A DNA stretch of 64,000 nucleotides from Sphingobium fuliginis (GTDB lineage: Bacteria; Pseudomonadota; Alphaproteobacteria; Sphingomonadales; Sphingomonadaceae): positions 124,001 to 188,000 of the forward strand of contig NZ_SEON01000006.1 in assembly GCF_004152845.1 (NCBI RefSeq). The letters are read 5' to 3'. Positions 1 through 7,165 of the stretch are shown piece by piece; position 1 is the first letter of the stretch, and each line of letters begins with the position of its first letter. The notes under the pieces were generated by a model, which saw only the letters and a program-made list of their open reading frames with translations, made no database searches and was not told the DNA's origin. A program made the translations under genes and the position numbers.

Positions 1-200
1 TGGCGGGATATTTGCCGATGCCGCCGGCGCCGCGCGCCGTGGCATCGCTGCTGCTGGCGGTCGGCATCGCGGCGCTGTCCCATCGCTTCGTCGAAGGGCC
101 GGCCAACCATTGTTTGCGCCGCCTGCTTGCAAGGCTGTTCGACCGGCAGCCCAAGGTCATCCTATTGCCCGATCTCAGCCGGGCGGAGGTTCGAAGGTGA
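1..200 (+). CDS. Acyltransferase-3 family membrane protein, C-terminal fragment
   Basis: Only the last ~65 codons lie in the window, and the gene enters from the left edge in frame 3. The residues form one hydrophobic helix followed by SHRFVEGPANH, which matches the conserved end of OafA-type membrane O-acyltransferases (S-x-R-F-x-E-x-P). A short basic tail follows. Family members use acyl-CoA to O-acetylate surface or exported sugars from within the inner membrane. The next gene, 20 bp downstream on the same strand, is also an acyltransferase 3, so the two probably form a surface-polysaccharide modification pair. The assignment rests on a short segment. Confidence 0.65.
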   Translation, partial: AGYLPMPPAPRAVASLLLAVGIAALSHRFVEGPANHCLRRLLARLFDRQPKVILLPDLSRAEVRR

Positions 201-220
201 GACGATAAGGATAAAGCCAG

Positions 221-1264
221 ATGCGCAAGGAAAACAGGGTCGCGCACGGGTCGGTGAAGGAGGATGAGGGACGCATAGACTGGCTGGACGTGGCCAAGGG
301 CCTGTCGATCCTGCTGGTCGTCTTCCATCATGCCGCGCTGACGGGTGCTTCCATCGGCCATGGCTGGGCGGTCTTTTCCACGCTCGATGCGTTGGCGAAG
401 CCGGTCCGCATGCCGCTGTTCTTCGCCATAGCGGGGCTGTTCGCCGCCGGGGCGCTCAGCCGGTCCTGGGGCCGGCTGCTGACCGGCCGGGTGGCCAATC
501 TCGTCTGGCTCTACAGCCTGTGGACCGTGATCTACTGGCTGTTCTTCCGCTATTTCGACCCGACCGACGGGCTGAAGCCGCTGGGCCTTTCCAAATGGCA
601 GCTCATCTATATGTGGATCATCCCGCCCAGCGGACAATGGTTCCTGTGGCTGATGGCGATCTATCTGGTCCTTGCCAAGGCGATTGCCCGCTTCCGAAGT
701 CCCGTCCATCTGTCGGCGATCTTCCTGCTTTGCGCCCTGTCGGCCGGGCCGGTGGCGGAACTGCCCCATTATCCGTGGCGCAACGGCCTGCTCTATGCGC
801 CGTTCTTCATCGGCGGGGCATGGTATGGCCGGGCGCTGGCGGAGCGGGCGCCGCGCCATGCCGCGACGCTGATCGTCGGCGGAACGGCAGGCTTTGCGGC
901 CCTTTTGATGCTGACGCGCCATCCCGGCGCGCAGATCGGCCTGTCCATGGCGGGCCTGATGGCGGCAGTCGGCGTCGCCCTGTTGCTCAGCCGGATTTCG
1001 TGGCTGAAGGGGCCGCTGATCTTCTTCGGGCGGCGAACGCTCAGCATCTACCTCGGCCATGGGCTGGTCATCGCCGCGCTGTCCATGCCGCTGTCCGTCC
1101 TGCCGCTGGGGGATCATGCCTTTCTATGGGTCACGCCCTTCCTGATGCTGTTCTCCCTGTTCGGATCGCTGGTCCTTCACGACCGGGCGGGAAGTCTGGG
1201 CCGGATGTGGCTCTATAGCGACGAAGGCATGCGGCAGTCCTTGCCGAAGCGGTTCAGCATCTGA
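221..1264 (+). CDS. Acyltransferase family protein (acyltransferase 3, fucose 4-O-acetylase-like)
   Basis: This 347-residue protein has about ten hydrophobic segments. It begins RIDWLDVAKGLSILLVVFHH, the typical first helix of acyltransferase-3 proteins, including the histidine thought to take part in acyl transfer. RMPLFFAIAGLFAAGAL and a late RTLSIYLGHGL segment are also family hallmarks. It probably moves an acetyl group onto a cell-surface or lipid-linked sugar in the inner membrane. The start is supported by AAGGA about 10 bp upstream. It follows another acyltransferase fragment by 20 bp and converges with the gene at 1266, leaving one base between the stops. The substrate cannot be read from sequence. 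Confidence 0.85.
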   Translation: MRKENRVAHGSVKEDEGRIDWLDVAKGLSILLVVFHHAALTGASIGHGWAVFSTLDALAKPVRMPLFFAIAGLFAAGALSRSWGRLLTGRVANLVWLYSLWTVIYWLFFRYFDPTDGLKPLGLSKWQLIYMWIIPPSGQWFLWLMAIYLVLAKAIARFRSPVHLSAIFLLCALSAGPVAELPHYPWRNGLLYAPFFIGGAWYGRALAERAPRHAATLIVGGTAGFAALLMLTRHPGAQIGLSMAGLMAAVGVALLLSRISWLKGPLIFFGRRTLSIYLGHGLVIAALSMPLSVLPLGDHAFLWVTPFLMLFSLFGSLVLHDRAGSLGRMWLYSDEGMRQSLPKRFSI

Positions 1265-1265
1265 C

Positions 1266-2561
1266 TCAGATGCCGGATGCGCGGCCATGCTGCTTGTCCA
1301 GGGCAATCTGGTTGGAAAGCTTCGCCGCGGTCAGAAACTGCCGCTCATTATGGATGGAACCGACGGCGATGAAGAGGATCAGCGCGCCGACGACTGCCTT
1401 GCGATAGGGGGAGAACCATCCCAGCGCCGCGAAAGCCAGCGCGGCAACCGCGATGTCCGCCGCGTAGAGGAAGGTGATTTCCCCATAGACGCTGTGGAAG
1501 AGGATCTTCGAAGCCAGGAAGAGACCCAGCGCCAGGCCGATGGGCCGCCTCTGCCGGTCGGCCAGCGTTCCCGCGACGCCTCCGGCCAGCAGCACCAGCC
1601 AGGCGGCGGCGGCGATGCCGCCCGCGACGCCCCACTGGCCGAGCGGCGCGAACTGGTTGGTCACGACCGTCGAGGAGCCGATCTCCGTCTGCATGTCGGC
1701 CCGCTGCGGCGATGGCACGACGCCCGGCATCAGCAGGGCGTTGCGCGCGCTGATGGACGGGTGCCATGCCATGCCGGCGGCGTGCATCTTCGGTCCGGCA
1801 TAGGTCTTTTCCTTGACGATGATGCGCGGGTCGAGCCAGAAGGCGGCGCGGTGCAACAGCTTCATCTGGACCGCGGAGACCGCCGACACCAGCAGGAAGG
1901 CGCCCCCGCTGACCAGCAGGAACTGGCGGAACGGCAGGCGGAAGAAAGCGGCCGCCAGCCCCAGGCCCCAATTGGTGATCAGCATCGCGACGCTTGCCGC
2001 CGAAGCGACGATCCAGCCGGAGCGGGGCAGGCTCCGCATCGAACAGGTGAAGATCAGCATCAGCACGATGCCGGTCGCGCTGAATGCATAGGTTTCGATA
2101 AAGGCATACCAGTGGAGGAAACCGGCGCTGGCGAGCAATGCGAGGGTGAAGCCGGCCGCCGCCGCGGGGGCAAGGCCCATCAGCCGCATCGCCACATGGA
2201 AGCCCCCCGCGCTGGCCGCGGCGGCGAGCATCAGCAGCAGGCCGATCGCCTGCATCGGCGGCAGGCCCAGCAAGGCCAGCGCCTTGACCGATGACAATGC
2301 GGTTATGGAAAAGAGCGGATGGGCGACGGTGCGGTTCTGGTACGGGCTCCAGCGCTCCGTCATGTTGGAGATGACGCGGGGCGGATCGGCCTGGAAATAG
2401 ATGTTGAACGTGTCATAGACCTGCGGCGACAGCGCCTTGCCGTTGAACAGGCAGATCGCCATGGCCGTCATGCTGAGCAGGATGACCAGCACCAGGTCGA
2501 CGCGGCCGACGCCGATCGGCCAGATGCGGCGGGCGGGCGCGCCAAGGGCGGTCGCGGCCAT
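1266..2561 (-). CDS. Multi-pass membrane protein, possible GT-C glycosyltransferase
   Basis: This 431-residue protein has about ten predicted membrane helices. A long non-membrane stretch after the first helix (from SPQVYDTFNIYFQADPPR) carries acidic residues, and there is a second loop around residues 250-300. A long first loop with acidic residues is typical of GT-C enzymes that take sugars from polyprenyl-phosphate carriers, but I do not recognise a diagnostic motif. It starts 1 bp after the stop of the EamA-type flippase gene and lies downstream of the HAD-UbiA gene, so it is probably translated from the same mRNA. A role transferring a lipid-linked pentose is an inference from this neighbourhood; O-antigen-related membrane protein is the alternative. 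Confidence 0.6.
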   Translation of the reverse strand: MAATALGAPARRIWPIGVGRVDLVLVILLSMTAMAICLFNGKALSPQVYDTFNIYFQADPPRVISNMTERWSPYQNRTVAHPLFSITALSSVKALALLGLPPMQAIGLLLMLAAAASAGGFHVAMRLMGLAPAAAAGFTLALLASAGFLHWYAFIETYAFSATGIVLMLIFTCSMRSLPRSGWIVASAASVAMLITNWGLGLAAAFFRLPFRQFLLVSGGAFLLVSAVSAVQMKLLHRAAFWLDPRIIVKEKTYAGPKMHAAGMAWHPSISARNALLMPGVVPSPQRADMQTEIGSSTVVTNQFAPLGQWGVAGGIAAAAWLVLLAGGVAGTLADRQRRPIGLALGLFLASKILFHSVYGEITFLYAADIAVAALAFAALGWFSPYRKAVVGALILFIAVGSIHNERQFLTAAKLSNQIALDKQHGRASGI

Positions 2562-2562
2562 C

Positions 2563-2973
2563 TCAGCTCAGCCCCGTCACGAGCACGCCCGCCACGATCA
2601 GCCCGATGCCCCCGAGACGCGCCGGCGAAATCGCCTCCCCCAACAGCCAGAAGCCGCAAATGGCGGTGACCACGATGCCGAGCGCGACGCAGGGATAGGC
2701 CTGCGACAGGTTCATGCGGGACAGGACCATCAGCCACGCCCCGGCGCTGAGGCCGAACATCGCCATGCCGACGATCACCAGCGGGGTGGTCGCGATGGTG
2801 GTCGCGATCTCGATCGCCGATCCGCGCGCCAGCGCATTCTGCACCGGGACGCCGTTCATGCCGATCTTCATCAGCACCTGCGATCCGGAGGACAGCAGCA
2901 CGCAGGTCAGGACCAGAAGCGGCCACAGCAGGCCGGCGGCCGCGCGATGTTCAGCCAGGGCTTGGGCAGGCAA
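2563..2973 (-). CDS. EamA/DMT-family small membrane protein, possible lipid-linked sugar flippase
   Basis: This 136-residue protein has four hydrophobic helices. LLSSGSQVLMKIGMNG and LSQAYPCVALGIVVTAICGFWLLGE are typical of half-size drug/metabolite transporters related to ArnE/ArnF, which move undecaprenyl-phosphate-aminoarabinose across the inner membrane. Half-size members work as dimers. It sits between the HAD-UbiA gene (21 bp upstream) and a possible GT-C gene (1 bp downstream), so flipping the polyprenyl-phosphate sugar made by the UbiA protein is a reasonable inference. A generic small multidrug transporter is the alternative, but the operon context argues against it. Confidence 0.75.
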   Translation of the reverse strand: MPAQALAEHRAAAGLLWPLLVLTCVLLSSGSQVLMKIGMNGVPVQNALARGSAIEIATTIATTPLVIVGMAMFGLSAGAWLMVLSRMNLSQAYPCVALGIVVTAICGFWLLGEAISPARLGGIGLIVAGVLVTGLS

Positions 2974-2994
2974 GGTTTTCCTCCGGGGATGGGA

Positions 2995-4446
2995 TCAGTG
3001 CGCCGCGAACATGATGAGCAGGACCAGGCAGACCATGCCCGAACTCATGCGGTCGCGCAGGGCGAAGACGACCGGATCGTCGTGGATCAGGCGGCGATGC
3101 GCCAGCATCAGCATCCGCCCCACCCAATAGAGCATGATCGGGCAGATGATCCACAACAGGTCGGGATGGCGATAGGAGCCGTTGACGGCCGGCGAGGTGA
3201 AATAAAGCGCCAGCACGGTGATCGAGACATAAGCGGAAGCCACCGCCATCGACATCACCATGGTCATGTCGCTGACCTTGTAATTGCGGTTGCTGGCGTC
3301 GCCCAGATCGGCGTCCTTGCGCTTGGCGAGTTCGGTGTAGCGCTTGATCAGCGCCAGGCTGGTGAAGAACATGACCGCGAAGGCGAGCAGCCAGTCGGAC
3401 ATGACGATCCCCGTCGCCGCGCTGCCGCCGATCACCCGCACAGCGTAGAGCAGGGATAGCGCCAGGACATCGATCAGGAATTTCCGCTTGAGCACGAAGC
3501 TGTAGGCGCTGGTAAGCGCGAAATAGCCGAACAGCACGCCCAGCAGCGGCAGCGACACCATCGCCCCCGTCAGCAGGCCGAGAGTCAGCAGCAGGCCCGA
3601 CACGATCAGCGACGCCCCGATCGGCAACTGCCCGCTGGCGAGCGGACGGCCGCGCTTGCTGGGGTGCCGCCGGTCGGCATGCAGGTCGACGATGTCGTTG
3701 ACGATATAGATGGACGACGCGATCAGGGAGAAGGCGACGAAGGCGCAGAGGCTTTGCAGCAGGGCCAGCCGGGTGATCTCATTGCCGATCAGCGGCGGCA
3801 CGAAGACCAGCGCATTCTTCACATATTGGTGGACGCGCAACTGACGCAGCCAGAGCCCGGGGCTGGCCCCTTCCTCCGCCAGGGCCTTGAGCGGGCGGCC
3901 CCTGCGCTGCATATGGCGGAAGGCGGCAGTGGGCGCGCGCACGGCATAGCCTTGCGCGGCATGCTCCCAGACCGGGACGTCGACCATGGCATTGCCGATA
4001 TAGTCGAAGCCGCCCTCCCCGAATTCCGCGACCAGCCGGTCCCGCTTGGCCCTGCCCGACAGGTTGGTCGTCCCGTCGGACGCGAACCAGCCGTCGAACA
4101 GGCAGAGATGATCCGCGATCTGCGACACCAGCCGGGCGTCGGCCGCCGAGGCGAGGTAGGTCGGCCTTCCCTCCGCCCGCGCCGCGCGGATCAGGGAGAG
4201 CACCTGATCGTCATAGGGCAGGTAATGGGGATCGAAATCGGGGCTGTCCGCCAGTTCCGCCTTGATCGCCGCCTTGTTCCATCGCGTGCGCAGAAAGGAC
4301 GAGAGGATGGTGCGGGGTCTGTCGTTGAAGGCCGAGATCAGGCATTCGACCAGCAAGTCCCCCTTGATCAGCGTGCCGTCCAGATCGACGACAAGCGGAC
4401 GGCATTGGGTATTCACCTGCGGCTTCGACTGGACAGCGACTTGCAT
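2995..4446 (-). CDS. HAD phosphatase-UbiA prenyltransferase fusion (decaprenyl-phosphate phosphoribosyltransferase-like)
   Basis: This 483-residue protein has two domains. Residues 17-190 are a HAD hydrolase beginning VVDLDGTLIKGD, with nucleophile D21 and acid/base D23. Residues ~200-483 are a nine-helix UbiA domain with the metal/diphosphate motif N250-D-x2-D254-x3-D258 and a second polar motif around KRYTELAKR. Family members of this kind transfer 5-phosphoribose from PRPP to polyprenyl phosphate, and the HAD part would remove the 5-phosphate, as separate mycobacterial Rv3806c and Rv3807c proteins do. AGGGGA precedes the start. It is first in an operon with a flippase and a possible GT-C enzyme. 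The pentose-lipid product is inferred; no DprE1/DprE2-like epimerase genes are in this window. Confidence 0.8.
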   Translation of the reverse strand: MQVAVQSKPQVNTQCRPLVVDLDGTLIKGDLLVECLISAFNDRPRTILSSFLRTRWNKAAIKAELADSPDFDPHYLPYDDQVLSLIRAARAEGRPTYLASAADARLVSQIADHLCLFDGWFASDGTTNLSGRAKRDRLVAEFGEGGFDYIGNAMVDVPVWEHAAQGYAVRAPTAAFRHMQRRGRPLKALAEEGASPGLWLRQLRVHQYVKNALVFVPPLIGNEITRLALLQSLCAFVAFSLIASSIYIVNDIVDLHADRRHPSKRGRPLASGQLPIGASLIVSGLLLTLGLLTGAMVSLPLLGVLFGYFALTSAYSFVLKRKFLIDVLALSLLYAVRVIGGSAATGIVMSDWLLAFAVMFFTSLALIKRYTELAKRKDADLGDASNRNYKVSDMTMVMSMAVASAYVSITVLALYFTSPAVNGSYRHPDLLWIICPIMLYWVGRMLMLAHRRLIHDDPVVFALRDRMSSGMVCLVLLIMFAAH

Positions 4447-4558
4447 GGCTTCCCCTTCACTTCATCCAAACTGATTAGATGTGAGGCGAGGAAGGGAATC
4501 AATTAAGGGGAAATTGCTAAGGGTTTTCGCGGTGCGCGGGAAGGAACAGCCTTTCCTG

Positions 4559-4966
4559 TCACTCCGCGCTTCGGCCGGGCCTGGCGATGCGTTTTACGTC
4601 CGCTTCCGTGACGGGTTGGGGATAGGCGTTGCCGAAATGGGTCCGCACATAGGTGATGACCGCCGCCACCTGCGCTGGCGAGAGCATGTCGCTCATCGGC
4701 GGCATGGCCCCCTTGCCCTTCGTCACGATGGTGACCGGATAGGCGGGATCGGCCAGCTTCCTGTTCTTCGCCAGAGCCGGAATGGCGCCGCCGCCGCTGC
4801 CCATGGCATTGGGCATGTGGCAGGCGGCGCAGATCTGCCTGTAGACCTTCTCCCCATCCACCGCCTTGTTCTTCGCCTGCACGCCGCCGGGCGTGTCGGC
4901 ATGGCCCGGCGCGGCGAGAAGGGCCAATAGCGGCGGGACGAGGATCAGGGCGCGGCGCGGGCTCAT
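4559..4966 (-). CDS. Periplasmic monoheme cytochrome c (class I), partner of the adjacent flavin oxidase
   Basis: This 135-residue protein has a Sec signal peptide (residues 1-23, ending PGHA) and one heme-binding site, C46-A-A-C49-H50. A downstream MPPM supplies a methionine axial ligand, followed by a C-terminal helix (SPAQVAAVITYVRTHFG) typical of small class I cytochromes. Its start overlaps the stop of the flavin amine oxidase gene by ATGA, a sign of translational coupling. By analogy with NicA2 and its cytochrome CycN, where a flavin amine oxidase-fold enzyme passes electrons to cytochrome c rather than oxygen, this protein probably carries electrons from the oxidase to the respiratory chain. 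That pairing is an inference. Confidence 0.9.
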   Translation of the reverse strand: MSPRRALILVPPLLALLAAPGHADTPGGVQAKNKAVDGEKVYRQICAACHMPNAMGSGGGAIPALAKNRKLADPAYPVTIVTKGKGAMPPMSDMLSPAQVAAVITYVRTHFGNAYPQPVTEADVKRIARPGRSAE

Positions 4967-6549
4967 GCCGCCTGCGTCCGCTGGTGGATGCGCGTGATCG
5001 CGTCGAGGCCGGAGAGCAGCGATCCTTCCATCCAGCCACCATAATAGCTGGCATGTTCGCCCGCCAGCACCACGCGCCCGTCAATGGCGACCAGATTTTG
5101 GTAATGCGCCTCCCGGTTCTCCTCGCTCCAGCGCGAGGTGCATCCCAATATCCAGGGCACGCGGCTCCAGGGCACGGAAACGCCGTTCAGGAATTCCTTG
5201 CGATATTGCGGATGGAAGATTTCGCCCTGCGCCAGCGCCGCCTCTATCCGTTCCTGCGGCGTCATGCCGGTCAGTTCGAACGCCCCCGCATCGCGGGCGA
5301 AGGCGCCCAGCAGCACCGCCGGCCCGCTGGAGAAGAAACGGTCGTTGGGATAGGATAGCTGGGCGATCGGCTGGTCGGTGAAGCTGTGACCGCCATAGAT
5401 ATTGTCGTCCTCCTCCCAGAAGCGGCGCTTGAATTCCAGACCCATCTTGAGCTGGCCGGCATAGGGCACCGCCTTCATCGCCGCCGCCAGTTTCGGGCCC
5501 ACCTGCATCTCGACCTGGCTGATGATCGACAGCGGGATGGTGCACACGCACCAGTCGGCGCTGACGCTGTTCATCCTGCCGCTCGGCACGTCCCTGTAGC
5601 TGACGGTCACCCCCTTGCCGTTCTGGGCGACCTTCGTGACCTTGGCATTATAGGTGATGAGCTTGCCGACCTGCTTGGCGAAGGCCTTGCCGATCATGTC
5701 CATGCCGCCCACCGGCTGGAACATCGTCGTCTGCATCACATAGTTGAAATAGAAGCTCATCGCCGTCCAGACCTGCGGGTCGAGCACGTCGCCCAGCTTC
5801 GCGATCTGCGAGGGCGACGGCGCGCCGCCGACGCCGCCGCCGGGCGGGCGGTCATAGCCCCGCTGGGCGGAGACGGCCACGCTGCTGGTATAGGCCATAT
5901 TGTCGTCGAGCACGCCCCAATGGCGCAGCGCCTCCAGCAGCTTCTCCTTGTCCTCCGCGCTCACGCTGCCGTCCAGCGCCTTGGCGTTCGCGGCCTTGGC
6001 CAGCAGTTCCGAGGTGTGGCCCCGGAAGTCGGTCGCCACCGCCTTGTAGCGCTGCGGCTTGCCGTCAAAGGCTTCGCTGGAATGGATGAAGCCATTATGG
6101 TTGAGCTGGATGAACGGCTCCAGCGCCACGCCGAACTGCCGGCAATAATGCAGCAGGCAATTATGATGATGCGGGATGCGCCAGGGGCCGGGATTGATGT
6201 AGTTGCCCGGCGCGAACTGCACCTTCTGCACGGTGCCGTCGCTTTCGGTGAAGGTGTCGCCGCCGCGCAACGTATAGTTGCGGCCGCCCGGACGGTCCTG
6301 AAACTCCAGGACTTTGACCTGATAGCCCGCCTTTTCCAGTTCATAGGCGGCGACCATGCCGGCCAGGCCCGCGCCCAGCACGACGACCGACGCGCCCGGC
6401 TTCGCGCCGGAGAGGACGGGGGGACCGTCGAACTGGGTTTCGGCGGCATGGCCCAGCGCGGTCATCGCCTGGTACATGGCCGCCGCGCCACCCGCCTTGC
6501 CGATCAGGCCCAGAAGCTGGCGGCGGCTCGGCTGCATGCTATTCTCCAT
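4963..6549 (-). CDS. Tat-exported FAD-dependent amine oxidase/dehydrogenase
   Basis: This 528-residue flavoprotein of the monoamine oxidase fold starts with a twin-arginine signal (PSRRQLLGLIGKAGG). The FAD-binding G-x-G-x2-G is at residues 59-64, followed by the acidic end of strand 2 and RPGGRNYTLRGG. The C-terminal LAGEHASYYGGWMEGSLLSG is the second FAD motif. Such enzymes oxidise amines or L-amino acids to imines. The two possible starts (6549 and the Met four residues later at 6537) both have GGGGG or GGAG ribosome sites and keep the Tat motif. It overlaps the cytochrome c gene by 4 bp and lies 28 bp after a signal-bearing RidA gene, so a periplasmic amine dehydrogenase using cytochrome c is the favoured role. 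The substrate is unknown. Confidence 0.88.
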   Translation of the reverse strand: MENSMQPSRRQLLGLIGKAGGAAAMYQAMTALGHAAETQFDGPPVLSGAKPGASVVVLGAGLAGMVAAYELEKAGYQVKVLEFQDRPGGRNYTLRGGDTFTESDGTVQKVQFAPGNYINPGPWRIPHHHNCLLHYCRQFGVALEPFIQLNHNGFIHSSEAFDGKPQRYKAVATDFRGHTSELLAKAANAKALDGSVSAEDKEKLLEALRHWGVLDDNMAYTSSVAVSAQRGYDRPPGGGVGGAPSPSQIAKLGDVLDPQVWTAMSFYFNYVMQTTMFQPVGGMDMIGKAFAKQVGKLITYNAKVTKVAQNGKGVTVSYRDVPSGRMNSVSADWCVCTIPLSIISQVEMQVGPKLAAAMKAVPYAGQLKMGLEFKRRFWEEDDNIYGGHSFTDQPIAQLSYPNDRFFSSGPAVLLGAFARDAGAFELTGMTPQERIEAALAQGEIFHPQYRKEFLNGVSVPWSRVPWILGCTSRWSEENREAHYQNLVAIDGRVVLAGEHASYYGGWMEGSLLSGLDAITRIHQRTQAA

Positions 6550-6577
6550 AATACCCCCTGTGCGCGGCGGCGGAAGT

Positions 6578-7081
6578 TCAGTTGCCCCTGGCAGCGATCG
6601 CCTCGATCTCGATCAATTGCTGCGGCCGGGCGAGACCTGCGATCTGGAAGGCCGAGCGCGTCGGCAGGTTGGGCTGATCGGCGGTACCGAAGAATTTCTT
6701 ATAGGCCCGCGTCATGCCGTCGCGGTCCATCTTACCGCCCAGCTTGGGGTCTCCCACCAGGAAGACGGTCAGCTTGACCACATCGCCCATGGTGAGACCC
6801 ATTTCCGCAAGCTGCGCCTTCATCCTGGTGAAGATCGACATTGCCTGCGCCTCGGTATCGCCAAAGGCGCCGGGGCTTTCCGTATCCTTGGGGTCGATGG
6901 GCGCGCCGGTCGCGCCGGAGAGGAAATAGAGCGTGCTGCCGGGCGGGACCACGGCGGCGCTGGCGATCATCGCGCCGGGGGCCTGTTTATGCTCCACCGG
7001 CGCGGCATGGGCCGTCGATGACAAGGAAGCGGCGGCCACGATGCCGACAAGAGAAAGCCTGAACGCCGACGGATTTGCCAT
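6578..7081 (-). CDS. RidA/YjgF-family protein with an export signal
   Basis: I chose the Met at 7081 (167 residues) because it is preceded by GGGAATGGGGGC and opens a normal Sec signal peptide (MANPSAFRLSLVGIVAAASL, then cleavage near AHA). An upstream Met at 7150 would put 23 extra residues before the signal. The mature part is a RidA fold. It keeps the active-site arginine in PTRSAFQIAGL and the acidic IEIEAIAA strand, which in RidA hydrolyse reactive enamines/imines to ketones plus ammonia. RidA proteins are usually cytosolic, so an exported copy beside an exported amine oxidase suggests it hydrolyses the imine product in the periplasm. That role is inferred. Confidence 0.85.
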   Translation of the reverse strand: MANPSAFRLSLVGIVAAASLSSTAHAAPVEHKQAPGAMIASAAVVPPGSTLYFLSGATGAPIDPKDTESPGAFGDTEAQAMSIFTRMKAQLAEMGLTMGDVVKLTVFLVGDPKLGGKMDRDGMTRAYKKFFGTADQPNLPTRSAFQIAGLARPQQLIEIEAIAARGN

Positions 7082-7165
7082 GAACGCCCCCATTCCCATA
7101 TTGCTGATGCCTGTATCCCGATGAACGAGGCGGGAAGGAAAATCCGCCATGCCTATGTTGCGGTA

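Noticed and set aside
4447..4558. Terminator between the HAD-UbiA gene and the cytochrome c gene
   Set aside because: A GGAAGG/CCTTTCC pairing near 4540-4558 is bulged and lacks a T-run; not strong enough to list.
7082..7150. Extended N-terminus for the RidA protein (Met at 7150)
   Set aside because: The extra 23 residues precede an otherwise normal signal peptide, and the internal ATG at 7081 has the better ribosome site.
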